A stretch of DNA of 64,000 nucleotides from Hydrotalea sp. Lineage in GTDB: Bacteria; Bacteroidota; Bacteroidia; Chitinophagales; Chitinophagaceae. Location: positions 23,737-87,736 of the forward strand of contig DAHXOT010000007.1 in assembly GCA_027364735.1 (NCBI GenBank). The letters are read 5' to 3'. Position numbers and translations under genes: made by a program. Below, one piece after another: positions 52,090 to 60,801 of this stretch (position 1 is the stretch's first letter; the number at the start of each line of letters is the position of its first letter). The notes beneath the pieces were generated by a model. The model saw nothing but the letters and a program-made list of their open reading frames with translations. It had not been told where the DNA came from and did no database searches.

Positions 52090-53133
52090 TTATAGGTTTA
52101 AAGCTTTAATTATTTTATTGGCATCGAATTCTTTTTCTATTGATGGAAAATAAATTTCATAGGCTTCTTTTTGCAGTTTGGTAGCAAATATTTCATGAAA
52201 GAAATGTCTTCCATCTTTTATTACATAATTTAAAATAAAAAATCGATAAGCTTCTTTCATAAATTGAATTTCGGCAACAGTTAATGGATAAACAGCATGA
52301 TATGCTTTTAAGAAAATTAAAAACCTTTCTTCCATTAAAGGACCTATTACATAACTAAACACAGTTCTATCGCCAATATCCGAAACAACTCTACTAAAAA
52401 AATAAAAATCCATTATTCGGGTACTCATTCTAAACCAATCGTAATCCCATCTTGAAAAAAGTTTTAAAGAATTAGTTACAGAAAAATTACCAATATTCCA
52501 ATCAACAAAAACGGGTATTTTATCAAATGCAGGTGCATTAAGTAATGCTCTATTTTCTAAAAATAAATCGCACTGTTTTTTTATAATAGCTTCATTTTGT
52601 CGGTGTTCAAATTTTCCATAATCGGTTTCTAATATTCGCAATAAATAATCTATATCAAATTTTAATGTTTTAGAAGAAGCCGGCAAAGTGTTGCGTATTT
52701 GGTAACAAGCTTTATGAAAAAGGGCCATTTGCTCACCTAATTTTTCAATCTGATTATCAGATAATCTTCTTGGCAGTTTCTTTTTAATTTGAATTGGCCT
52801 ATAAAAAACTACCCAAGCATCTAATATTTTGTTTTGGAAACGATAAACAAATAAAGCATTTCCTTTCATTAAAGAGCGGGCTAAAAAATTTTCGAAGGGA
52901 GCAGGAAGATTATTAGATAAGGCATTGATAATGCTATGGTCTTCAAGAAAATGTTCATACTTGCCAAAATATGAAAGTTTGGCAACTATAAAACTTCTAT
53001 CGGCAAAAGTTATTTTATATACATGATTGGTTGAAACCTGAGCACTAATATCATTAATTCGTGCAATAGGCCTAGTATTATCGTATGCTTGCCATGCTTC
53101 TTTTACTATGGAAATAAAATCTATAAACGACAT
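52090..53133 (-). CDS. Aminoglycoside-phosphotransferase-like kinase
   Basis: The 347-residue protein has the choline/aminoglycoside kinase fold. An N-lobe contains the beta strands VYKITFADRSFIVAKLSYFG with a Lys for ATP. The catalytic loop is PVFVDWNIGNFSV and the metal motif is RWDYDWF. The loop keeps Asp and Asn, but the usual His-Gly before Asp are Phe-Val. A small-molecule kinase of the homoserine/choline/hydroxylysine type is likely. It follows the glutamine synthetase-like gene by 56 bases and precedes the HAD gene by 9. Confidence 0.82.
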   Translation of the reverse strand: MSFIDFISIVKEAWQAYDNTRPIARINDISAQVSTNHVYKITFADRSFIVAKLSYFGKYEHFLEDHSIINALSNNLPAPFENFLARSLMKGNALFVYRFQNKILDAWVVFYRPIQIKKKLPRRLSDNQIEKLGEQMALFHKACYQIRNTLPASSKTLKFDIDYLLRILETDYGKFEHRQNEAIIKKQCDLFLENRALLNAPAFDKIPVFVDWNIGNFSVTNSLKLFSRWDYDWFRMSTRIMDFYFFSRVVSDIGDRTVFSYVIGPLMEERFLIFLKAYHAVYPLTVAEIQFMKEAYRFFILNYVIKDGRHFFHEIFATKLQKEAYEIYFPSIEKEFDANKIIKALNL

Positions 53134-53189
53134 TGATTGTAATAATAATTAAGGATGATAAATGATAGAATAATGGGTTGAATATTCTG

Positions 53190-54542
53190 TTAGATAATTT
53201 CAAAATATCTTTTCAATTCCCAGTCTGTAACTTGCTGTGAAAATTGCTTCCATTCCCATTCTCTGGTTCGCACATAATAATCTACAAAAGCATCTCCAAA
53301 TAATTCTTTAGCCACTGCCGAATGTTTCATTAATTCTGTTGCATCGGCCAATGTTTTGGGTAATTGTTGAAGTTCGCTGTTATTATAAGCACTGCCAATA
53401 GTTGCTTCTACACTTAATGGCAATTGATATTTGATGCCGTATAAACCCGATGCAAGACTGGCAGCAAAAGACAAATAAGGATTAGCATCGGCACCGGGTA
53501 CTCTTGTTTCTAAACGCAAAGAATTTTGGGCATGATTAATAACCCTTAAAGCAGTAGTTCTATTTTCAATTCCCCAGCTAATGGTTGTAGCAGCCCAAGC
53601 ACCCGACACATACCGTTTATAACTATTTACAGTTGGTGCAAACATGGGCATAATGTGAGGCAAACAGTATAGCTGACCGGCAATATAATGCTTTAAAATA
53701 TTGCTGATATGATTATTATCTTTTGCATCGAAGAATAGGTTATTGTCGGCCGAATCAAATAAATTTTGATGAATATGGCCGCTACATCCCGGCAAATTAC
53801 TATTCCATTTAGCCATAAAGCTAGCTACAATACCATGCTTATAAGCAATTTCCTTTACACCTGTTTTAAAGAGCACTGCTCTATCTGCAGCCTCTAAAAT
53901 ATTGGTATATTCAATACAAGCTTCATATACTCCGTTTCCCGTTTCGGTATGCAAGCCTTCTAATGGCACATTAAATTGTCGCAATAAATGAAAAAGATCG
54001 TTATAAAAATTTTGATGCTCGGATGTTCTTAAAATTGAATAGCCAAACATTCCGGGAGATAAAGGTGTAGGATTTGCATATTGCTTATTATACAAACTCT
54101 GCGGCGTTTCCTTAAAATTAAACCACTCAAACTCTTTTGCAAAAACCGGAGAAAATCCTAATTCAATACTTTGTTGTTGAATTTTTTTTAACAATGTTCG
54201 AGGGCAAGCTGTTTGTAACCGTTCATCATTACTAAAATCGGCTAAAAAAAAAGGCGTATCCTCGTTCCATGGAATGGATCTAAATGTATTTAAATCGATT
54301 TGAGCAAATGCATCCGGATATCCTGTATCCCAACCACTTATTGTTCCATTATCGTAACAAACATCATTACTATCCCATCCAAAAATTACATTACAAAAGC
54401 CTATACCCTGTTGCAGCCCTTTAAAAAATTTATCTTTATTAATAATTTTTCCACGTAAAACACCATCTATATCGGTTACAGCAAAGCGTATTTTTTCTGT
54501 ATTAGATTGTTCAATTATTGAAATAACCTCTTGAGTTGTCAT
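53190..54542 (-). CDS. Glutamine synthetase family protein (GlnA3/PuuA-like)
   Basis: The 450-residue enzyme has the GS fold, with EFEWF and EACIEY metal glutamates, GHIHQNLFD, RYVSGAWAATTISWGIENR and ETRVPGADANPYLSFAA. These match the type I/gamma-glutamyl-amine ligase group (PuuA, GlnA3) more than housekeeping GS, since the adenylylation loop is not seen. It would join glutamate to ammonia or an amine with ATP. As first gene of a four-gene unit with a kinase, an HAD protein and an aminotransferase, it likely starts a gamma-glutamyl-linked pathway. The amine is unknown. Confidence 0.87.
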   Translation of the reverse strand: MTTQEVISIIEQSNTEKIRFAVTDIDGVLRGKIINKDKFFKGLQQGIGFCNVIFGWDSNDVCYDNGTISGWDTGYPDAFAQIDLNTFRSIPWNEDTPFFLADFSNDERLQTACPRTLLKKIQQQSIELGFSPVFAKEFEWFNFKETPQSLYNKQYANPTPLSPGMFGYSILRTSEHQNFYNDLFHLLRQFNVPLEGLHTETGNGVYEACIEYTNILEAADRAVLFKTGVKEIAYKHGIVASFMAKWNSNLPGCSGHIHQNLFDSADNNLFFDAKDNNHISNILKHYIAGQLYCLPHIMPMFAPTVNSYKRYVSGAWAATTISWGIENRTTALRVINHAQNSLRLETRVPGADANPYLSFAASLASGLYGIKYQLPLSVEATIGSAYNNSELQQLPKTLADATELMKHSAVAKELFGDAFVDYYVRTREWEWKQFSQQVTDWELKRYFEII

Positions 54543-54636
54543 AGCACAAAAATTTCTTCCGTTAATAAGTATTTGAAGGTAACCAAATTTGCCAGAATCT
54601 ATGAGTTAAAGCATCTACATAATTAGCTATTAGTAT

Positions 54637-55596
54637 TTATTTTTGGTTGGTTAGTTGGTCATTTATTTTATATCCACGCAAAAAATCTTCAACATTCATT
54701 TTTTTCTTTCCTTCCAATTGCATTTCAAGCACTATAACAAAGCCATCTGCACATGCAAACTTTATAAATGTTTTTCCATCGGTTACTATTTTACCATTTG
54801 GAAATTGATGTACAGCCAATTCTTTTTTACTACGAAAAATTTTAAATAATTTACCATCTACATAAGTAAATGCTCCAGGAAAGGGAGATAAGCCTCTAAT
54901 TAAATTATATATTTCTTCAACAGATTTATTCCAATTAATATTACATGTTTCTGTAAAAATTTTTGGAGCATGCGGTATTATAGTATTTTCATGATTGGTT
55001 AACAATTGAGGTATCTCTTTTAAATTGCCCGAAGCCAACCCTTTTATAGTTTCTATCAATACTTCGGCACCTATTAATTTCATTTTATCGTGTACTATTT
55101 CTGCTGTATCTTCTTCGCCTATTACAAAACTTCTTTGCAATAAAATATTACCTGTATCTATCTCGTGCTTTAGTTTAAATGTAGTAACTCCTGTTTCCTT
55201 CTCACCATTAATAATAGCCCAATTAATAGGTGCTGCACCCCGATATTTGGGCAATAAACTACCATGAACATTTATTGTACCCATGGGAGGCATATTCCAA
55301 ACTATTTCCGGCAGCATTCTAAATGCAACAACAATTTGCATATCGGCTTTTAGCTGTTGCAGTGTAGCAATAAAATTGGGATCTTTTAGTTTTTCCGGTT
55401 GCAGAACAATTAGTCCTTTGGTAATAGCATATTTTTTTACGGCGCTTTCGGTTAATTTCATTCCACGTCCGGCGAGTTTATCCGGCGCAGTTACAACAGC
55501 AACAATAGTACAACCTGCATTTACTAAAGCATCTAAAGAAGCAACAGCAAAATCGGGCGTACCCATGAAAATTATTCTTACATTTTTATACTCCAT
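54637..55596 (-). CDS. fmt: Methionyl-tRNA formyltransferase
   Basis: Fmt adds a formyl group to initiator Met-tRNA. The 319-residue chain has the formyltransferase domain with IIFMGTPDFAVASLDAL at the start and HGSLLPKYRGAAPINWAIING, which contains the SLLPKYRG active-site signature. The downstream DTGNILLQ aspartate is kept. The C-terminal OB-fold domain starts at about 210. The start codon is 4 bases after a TACATTTG box (55601-55608) lying at the end of the namZ gene, so fmt may have its own, possibly leaderless, promoter. Confidence 0.95.
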   Translation of the reverse strand: MEYKNVRIIFMGTPDFAVASLDALVNAGCTIVAVVTAPDKLAGRGMKLTESAVKKYAITKGLIVLQPEKLKDPNFIATLQQLKADMQIVVAFRMLPEIVWNMPPMGTINVHGSLLPKYRGAAPINWAIINGEKETGVTTFKLKHEIDTGNILLQRSFVIGEEDTAEIVHDKMKLIGAEVLIETIKGLASGNLKEIPQLLTNHENTIIPHAPKIFTETCNINWNKSVEEIYNLIRGLSPFPGAFTYVDGKLFKIFRSKKELAVHQFPNGKIVTDGKTFIKFACADGFVIVLEMQLEGKKKMNVEDFLRGYKINDQLTNQK

Positions 55597-55600
55597 TTTG

Positions 55601-55628
55601 CAAATGTAAAATTTCCATTCTACTCAAA
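55601..55628 (-). promoter_or_regulatory. Internal promoter for fmt at the namZ 3' end
   Basis: On the minus strand TTTG (55625-55628), 16 bases, then TACATTTG (55601-55608), and the fmt ATG 4 bases later. It overlaps the last codons of namZ. With this spacing the transcript would begin inside or at the start codon. Confidence 0.45.
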
Positions 55629-56879
55629 ATCGGAATATAAGAGATACTTCTTTCGAATTTTTTTATACGCATTTAATTGTGGCTGCCAACCGGCTCTTAT
55701 TGCTGCTTCGGATTTACCTTGTTTAATTTGCTCTACCAATGAAGCATTGCCTACTAACCTATTTATTGCATACACGGTATTGCCATTTTTTAATTTGTTT
55801 TTAGTAAAAAAAAGTTCTTTTTTAGGAAATAATTGATAAGCTTGAATAAGGTATTTTAGTTGAATTTTATTATCAATTTCTTGTAAAAGAATATTTGTAT
55901 TGCTATTATATAGATTCCATCCGTAACATATTTGATTTTTAAATTTAGGCTCTGCTGCCCCTACTGTACTTGTAGGAATAAATGAATATAATGTTTGAGG
56001 CAACAATGGATTACCAAAAATACAAAACGGATGCTTGGTTCCTCTGCCTTCACTAAGTATGGTTCCTTCGAATAAACAATTGCTGGGATACCAATATACA
56101 CTTGCCATATCGGGTAAATTGGGAGATGGATTTATGGGCAATATATATTTGGTTTTATGCGTGTAATTAGCACACTTAACTACTTTAAAATAAATACCCG
56201 AATCTTTCAATTTTGTATTCTTTACATAATGCTGATATTGCATATTGGCTAAATTAGTGCTCAACCATTTTTCACCTGCAATCATTCTTGCGTATTCACC
56301 AATGGTTAATCCGTATACAATGGGAATTGGCTGCATACCTACAAAACTTTTATAAGCAGTATCTAAAACCGGTCCATCTACATAAAAACCATTGGGATTG
56401 GGGCGATCAAGAATTATTAAAGACTTACTATTTTCAAAAGCAGCTTCCATCCATAATTGTAAGGAAGAGATAAATGTATAAAACCTTGTACCTACATCCT
56501 GAATATCGAATAACATAATATCTACATCGTGCAAATCATCGGGGGTAGGCTTTAATTTTTTTCCATACAAAGAAATAACTCGAATACCGGTGGAGCTATC
56601 TATATCATCGTTTAAAAACTTGCCATCATCGGTAATGCCTCTAAACCCGTGTTCAGGAGCAAAAACTTTTACAATGTGTATTCCAAGTTTCAATAAACTA
56701 TCTACCAAATGCTTTTTTCCAATAGTGGCAGTATGATTGGCAAATATTGCCACGCGTTTCCCTTTTAATAAATGAACGTATAGTTCGGTTCTTTGTGCAG
56801 CAGGTATAACTACTTGAGCCAAAATATGCACATCAAGCATAATTAAAATAAAAAAGCATGCTAACTTTTTCATTGCCAT
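55620..56879 (-). CDS. namZ: DUF1343/NamZ-type exo-beta-N-acetylmuramidase
   Basis: The 419-residue protein has a signal peptide (KLACFFILIMLDVHILAQ) and the DUF1343 fold. Landmarks are VAIFANHTATIGKKHLVDSL, VFAPEHGFRG, MLFDIQDVGTRFYTFISSL and ILDRPNPNGFYVDGPVLD. NamZ relatives cut single MurNAc residues from the non-reducing end of peptidoglycan fragments. That activity in this protein is inferred from the family. It would act in the periplasm and fits cell-wall recycling with the LD-carboxypeptidase at 594-1505. Its stop lies 23 bases before the fmt start. Confidence 0.9.
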   Translation of the reverse strand: MAMKKLACFFILIMLDVHILAQVVIPAAQRTELYVHLLKGKRVAIFANHTATIGKKHLVDSLLKLGIHIVKVFAPEHGFRGITDDGKFLNDDIDSSTGIRVISLYGKKLKPTPDDLHDVDIMLFDIQDVGTRFYTFISSLQLWMEAAFENSKSLIILDRPNPNGFYVDGPVLDTAYKSFVGMQPIPIVYGLTIGEYARMIAGEKWLSTNLANMQYQHYVKNTKLKDSGIYFKVVKCANYTHKTKYILPINPSPNLPDMASVYWYPSNCLFEGTILSEGRGTKHPFCIFGNPLLPQTLYSFIPTSTVGAAEPKFKNQICYGWNLYNSNTNILLQEIDNKIQLKYLIQAYQLFPKKELFFTKNKLKNGNTVYAINRLVGNASLVEQIKQGKSEAAIRAGWQPQLNAYKKIRKKYLLYSDFE

Positions 56880-57024
56880 ATTTTAGTTGATTAGGAAAGA
56901 TATAAAATTAATTGGGGGATACTAAGAAAGCATGTACTTTGCCGAAATTTTAAAGGCTGTAAATGATCATTACAAATGAAAATTACATGGTGCCGATAAA
57001 AAATTATTAATTAAAACAAGTACA

Positions 57025-57480
57025 ATGCAACAAGTAAAAAAAGGTGATAAAGTTAAAATACATTATCATGGTCGTTTACACGATGGTTCTACTTTTGATT
57101 CCTCTGCAGGAAGAGAACCTTTAGAATTTGAAGTAGGAAGTGGAATGGTAATTGCCGGTTTTGATGCCGGTGTAACAGGGATGAGTATTGGCGAAAAGAA
57201 AACTATTGATATTCCTTTTATGGAAGCATACGGACCCGTACAAGAAGATATGATAGTTGAATTTTCTAAATCAAATTTTCCTGCCGATTTAGTACCTGAA
57301 ATAGGAATGCAATTAAATATGAGTAATCAATCAGGACAACAATTTCCGGTAGTAATAGTTGAAATAAAAGAGGAAGCGGTTGTATTAGATGCTAATCATC
57401 CATTAGCCGGAAAAGATTTAATTTTTGATTTAGAATTAGTTGAAATTATAGGTGGCAGTCCTTTAATAATAATGCCGTAA
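57025..57480 (+). CDS. FKBP-type peptidyl-prolyl isomerase (SlyD-like)
   Basis: The 151-residue cytosolic protein begins with GDKVKIHYHGRLHDGSTFDS and GSGMVIAGFDAGVTGM, the FKBP fold. An inserted flap (residues about 70-125, FMEAYGPVQEDMIVEFSKSN onward) gives chaperone activity in SlyD. The fold closes with LIFDLELVEI. The metal-binding histidine-rich tail of E. coli SlyD is absent. It catalyses proline isomerisation and helps folding. It is a single-gene unit with a strong terminator; the 145-base upstream gap shows no clear promoter. Confidence 0.92.
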   Translation: MQQVKKGDKVKIHYHGRLHDGSTFDSSAGREPLEFEVGSGMVIAGFDAGVTGMSIGEKKTIDIPFMEAYGPVQEDMIVEFSKSNFPADLVPEIGMQLNMSNQSGQQFPVVIVEIKEEAVVLDANHPLAGKDLIFDLELVEIIGGSPLIIMP

Positions 57481-57501
57481 TTATTAAGTAACTTATGTTG
57501 T

Positions 57502-57538
57502 AATCCTGCTGTATTATTTTATAGCAGGATTTTTTTTA
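57502..57538 (+). terminator. Intrinsic terminator after the FKBP gene
   Basis: AATCCTGCT and AGCAGGATT form a perfect 9-pair stem around a 12-base loop, followed by eight T. Confidence 0.88.
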
Positions 57539-57545
57539 TGCTATT

Positions 57546-58418
57546 CTATTCCGCAACTTTTTTTTCTTTTCTATTATAATGAACAAACAAAACAATAATC
57601 ATTAACGGAATAAGTACAGTGCATAAAATAGAACCTTCAAAACCAAAATTACCTCCTGTTAAATAAACCGATCCCAATGTGGTTTGCTGCATTAAGCTAC
57701 TACCTTGTTCTATACCGGTACCACTTATATTATATCCAAGAACAGAACCCTGAAAAAAGTTCCATCCAAAGTGAAAAAAGATACTAAACCATAGATTTTT
57801 AGTGTAAACGTAATTGATGCCCAAAAGTATTCCTCCTAAAAATATATTAATAAACGATATTGTATTTATATGCTGATTTTGGCTATGCAATAAAGCAAAC
57901 AATACCGAAACAATAATTAATGCCCACCACCTATTCATGCTTTTAAGTAAATTGCTTAATAGGTATCCTCTAAAAATAATTTCTTCGTTAAATGCAACTA
58001 TAATATATAATGCAATTGCAATTAAAAATTGTTGCAAACTAAATATGGCATTGGTAATGTACAGGTTTTGAGTAATAACAAGAATAGAAGAGCCTGTAAA
58101 TAAAATAGCCATTGATACAGCCAATCCGGTAATGGCATCTGTTTGAAAACCTTTCCATTCAAAACCAAGAGAAAAAAGTGTTCGCTTATCAATCCAATAT
58201 ACAAATACTAATATGATAATAATAAAACCAATATTACCGGTTACGTATTGCTTTAAAAATTGAGCGATAGGAATAGAACCTGTAGCATAATCATACGCAT
58301 ATAATCCATTTAAAACAATATCAATTCCAAAGCCAATAGCAATTGTAATAGGAAATGCAATTAAAATAAATAATAAAGCCCTTAACCAAGCTTGTTGTAT
58401 GAACGGTTTTTTATTCAT
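57546..58418 (-). CDS. CPBP-family intramembrane metalloprotease
   Basis: The 290-residue membrane protein has about eight helices. The CPBP (Abi/CAAX) motifs are intact: FNEEIIFRGYLLS with the glutamate pair and Arg, LFALLHSQN with the first histidine, and FSIFFHFGWNF with the second. Such proteases or protease-like proteins are linked to prenyl-protein processing, bacteriocin immunity or stress. The substrate is not known here. The start is 30 bases from that of the divergent pepT, so both promoters must lie within or overlap the gene ends. Confidence 0.87.
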   Translation of the reverse strand: MNKKPFIQQAWLRALLFILIAFPITIAIGFGIDIVLNGLYAYDYATGSIPIAQFLKQYVTGNIGFIIIILVFVYWIDKRTLFSLGFEWKGFQTDAITGLAVSMAILFTGSSILVITQNLYITNAIFSLQQFLIAIALYIIVAFNEEIIFRGYLLSNLLKSMNRWWALIIVSVLFALLHSQNQHINTISFINIFLGGILLGINYVYTKNLWFSIFFHFGWNFFQGSVLGYNISGTGIEQGSSLMQQTTLGSVYLTGGNFGFEGSILCTVLIPLMIIVLFVHYNRKEKKVAE

Positions 58419-58448
58419 TTCATTTATCTTGCTTACAAATTAACACCG

Positions 58449-59693
58449 ATGTTTGATAATTACCAATTTACAGTTTCAGAAAGGTTTATACAATATGTGC
58501 AAATTGATACACAAAGTGATCCGAACAGCAGCACACACCCTACAACAGAAAAACAAAAAACTTTATCGGCCTTATTAACAACTGAACTATTGAGTTTAGG
58601 ATTAGCAGATGCTTATACCGATGAGTTTGGCTATGTATATGCAACACTTGTATCTACAACAGAAAAGAATGTTCCAACAATTTGCTTTTGTAGCCATATT
58701 GATACCGCACCGGATTGTAGCGGTTATCGCGTAAAACCAATTCGCCATACAAATTACTCCGGAGAGGATATAATTTTACCCGATGACCATACACAAATTA
58801 TTTCTACCAAAGAATTTCCTTATTTAAAAGACCATATTGGTAACGATATTATTACCGCAAGCGGATTAACCTTATTAGGTGCCGATGACAAAGCTGGTGT
58901 TGCCATTATTATGGATATGGTTCAATACTTATTATTACATCCGGAAATTAAGCATGGTACTATTAAGATTTTATTTACACCCGATGAAGAAGTAGGACAA
59001 GGAACTGATAAATTAAACTTGCAGAAACTACATGCACAATACGCTTATACTTTAGATGGCGGAGAAGCAGGTACTTTAGAAGATGAAACATTTAGTGCCG
59101 ATGGTGTTCAAATTATAATTGATGGAGTAATTGCACATCCCGGTCAAGCAAAAAATAAAATGGTAAATGCTTTAAAAATTGCTGCAGAGATTATTGCTTT
59201 ATTGCCAGTAGAGTTGAGTCCGGAAAAAACAGAAAAAAGAGAAGGATTTATTCATCCCATTCATATCAATGGAATTGCAGAGAAAGTTGAAATACAATTT
59301 ATAATTAGAGATTTTATTACCTCCAACCTCGCTAAACATGAAGCATTACTAAAAAGTATTACAGAAAAAGTGTTGTTAAATTATCCGTCAGCAACTTATC
59401 AATTTTTGATAAAAGAACAATACAGAAATATGAAAGAAGTGTTAGATAAACATCCGCAAGTTGTACAATTTGCTACTGAAGCTTATCGCCGAACCGGATT
59501 AACCGTTCTTAAAGAACCCATTAGAGGAGGTACAGATGGCAGCAGATTAAGCTTTATGGGCTTGCCTTGTGCTAATTTGTTTACCGGAATGCAAGCCATT
59601 CACAGCAAAAAAGAATGGATTGGCGTAAAAGATATGGAGCAAGCAGTTAGAATGCTGGTAAACTTGGTACAAGTTTGGGAAGAAAAAAGTTAA
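58449..59693 (+). CDS. pepT: Peptidase T (tripeptide aminopeptidase)
   Basis: PepT removes the N-terminal residue of tripeptides in the cytoplasm. The 414-residue M20 enzyme shows CFCSHIDTAPDCSG (first zinc His and an Asp), LLGADDKAGVAIIMD (bridging Asp), FTPDEEVGQGTD (catalytic glutamate pair) and LDGGEAGTLEDE. The C-terminal zinc histidine is in TGMQAIHSKKEW. The ATG at 58449 fits the family start MFDNYQFTVSERFI; the longer frame adds 19 unconserved residues that overlap the divergent gene. The SPFH gene follows by 93 bases. Confidence 0.95.
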   Translation: MFDNYQFTVSERFIQYVQIDTQSDPNSSTHPTTEKQKTLSALLTTELLSLGLADAYTDEFGYVYATLVSTTEKNVPTICFCSHIDTAPDCSGYRVKPIRHTNYSGEDIILPDDHTQIISTKEFPYLKDHIGNDIITASGLTLLGADDKAGVAIIMDMVQYLLLHPEIKHGTIKILFTPDEEVGQGTDKLNLQKLHAQYAYTLDGGEAGTLEDETFSADGVQIIIDGVIAHPGQAKNKMVNALKIAAEIIALLPVELSPEKTEKREGFIHPIHINGIAEKVEIQFIIRDFITSNLAKHEALLKSITEKVLLNYPSATYQFLIKEQYRNMKEVLDKHPQVVQFATEAYRRTGLTVLKEPIRGGTDGSRLSFMGLPCANLFTGMQAIHSKKEWIGVKDMEQAVRMLVNLVQVWEEKS

Positions 59694-59786
59694 TCGCATT
59701 TCTAACAATAAAATATTCAATAACAAATTGGTAGTAAAACACGCTGCACACAATAATATTTGTACCTTACACAAAATGTTTTATTT

Positions 59787-60716
59787 ATGGAAATAATTAT
59801 TCACTTCTGGTGGGTACTGTTGGTGCTCTTTGTTTTTTTCAGCGGTTTGGTTACCGTTACGCAAGGTAATATTGCAGTAGTAACCTTGTTTGGAAAATAT
59901 CAACGCATATTACGTCCCGGACTAAATTTTAAAATTCCTATTATTGAACAAGTTTTTAGAACCATTAGCATACAAAATCGTTCAGTAGAACTCGAATTTC
60001 AAGCAGTAACACTCGATCAAGCAAATGTTTATTTTAAAAGCATGTTACTGTATTCGGTAATTAATCAAGAAGAACAAACTATTAAAAATGTTGCTTTTAA
60101 ATTTATTAGCGATAAAGATTTAATGCAAGCATTGATAAGAACTGTTGAAGGAAGTATTCGCGGTTTTGTAGCAACAAAAAAACAAGCAGAAATTTTATTA
60201 TTACGAAGAGAAATTGTTGAATTTGTAAAAGAGCAAATTGATAAATCGCTTGAAGAATGGGGATATCATTTACAGGATTTACAAATTAACGACATCACTT
60301 TTGATCAGGTAATTATGGAAAGCATGAGCAAAGTAGTTGCCAGTAATAATTTAAAAGCTGCCGCAGAAAATGAAGGACAAGCTTTATTAATTACCAAAAC
60401 CAAAGCTGCACAAGCCGAAGGAAATGCTATTAAAATTTCGGCAGAGGCCGAAAAAGAAGCTGCACGCTTACGTGGTCAGGGGGTTGCCTTATTTAGAGAA
60501 GAAGTAGCACGAGGAATGAGTGAAGCTGCTGAACAAATGAAACGCGCTAATTTAGATACCAATGTTATTTTATTTAGCATGTGGACTGAAGCCATTAAAA
60601 ATTTTGCAGAATATGGTAAAGGCAATGTTATTTTCTTAGATGGAAGTCCGGAAGGAATGGAAAAAACCATGCAACAAATTATTGGCATGATGAAGATAAA
60701 AGAAAATCAACTGTAA
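59787..60716 (+). CDS. SPFH/prohibitin-like membrane scaffold protein
   Basis: The 309-residue protein has one membrane helix at the start (IIIHFWWVLLVLFVFFSGLV) and then an SPFH/Band 7 domain (GNIAVVTLFGKYQRILRPGLNFKIPI...). An alanine- and glutamate-rich coiled coil follows (KAAAENEGQALLITKTKAAQAEGN), as in HflK/stomatin oligomers. These form membrane rings that organise or guard protease complexes. The ATG at 59787 is chosen over a TTG at 59760. It is unlikely to be flotillin, since the long EA repeats are missing. It stands alone; a partner NfeD protein is not seen here. Confidence 0.87.
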   Translation: MEIIIHFWWVLLVLFVFFSGLVTVTQGNIAVVTLFGKYQRILRPGLNFKIPIIEQVFRTISIQNRSVELEFQAVTLDQANVYFKSMLLYSVINQEEQTIKNVAFKFISDKDLMQALIRTVEGSIRGFVATKKQAEILLLRREIVEFVKEQIDKSLEEWGYHLQDLQINDITFDQVIMESMSKVVASNNLKAAAENEGQALLITKTKAAQAEGNAIKISAEAEKEAARLRGQGVALFREEVARGMSEAAEQMKRANLDTNVILFSMWTEAIKNFAEYGKGNVIFLDGSPEGMEKTMQQIIGMMKIKENQL

Positions 60717-60735
60717 TAATAACTATCAATAAAGC

Positions 60736-60789
60736 GGCTAAACTGTATAACTTTTTCAGCATAATTAAGTATACGGTTTAGCCTTTTTT
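60736..60789 (+). terminator. Intrinsic terminator after the SPFH gene
   Basis: GGCTAAACTGTATA pairs with TATACGGTTTAGCC (one G-T pair) over a 20-base loop, followed by six T. It also lies at the end of the convergent LysM gene. Confidence 0.82.
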
Positions 60790-60801
60790 ATTAGCTTACA
60801 A

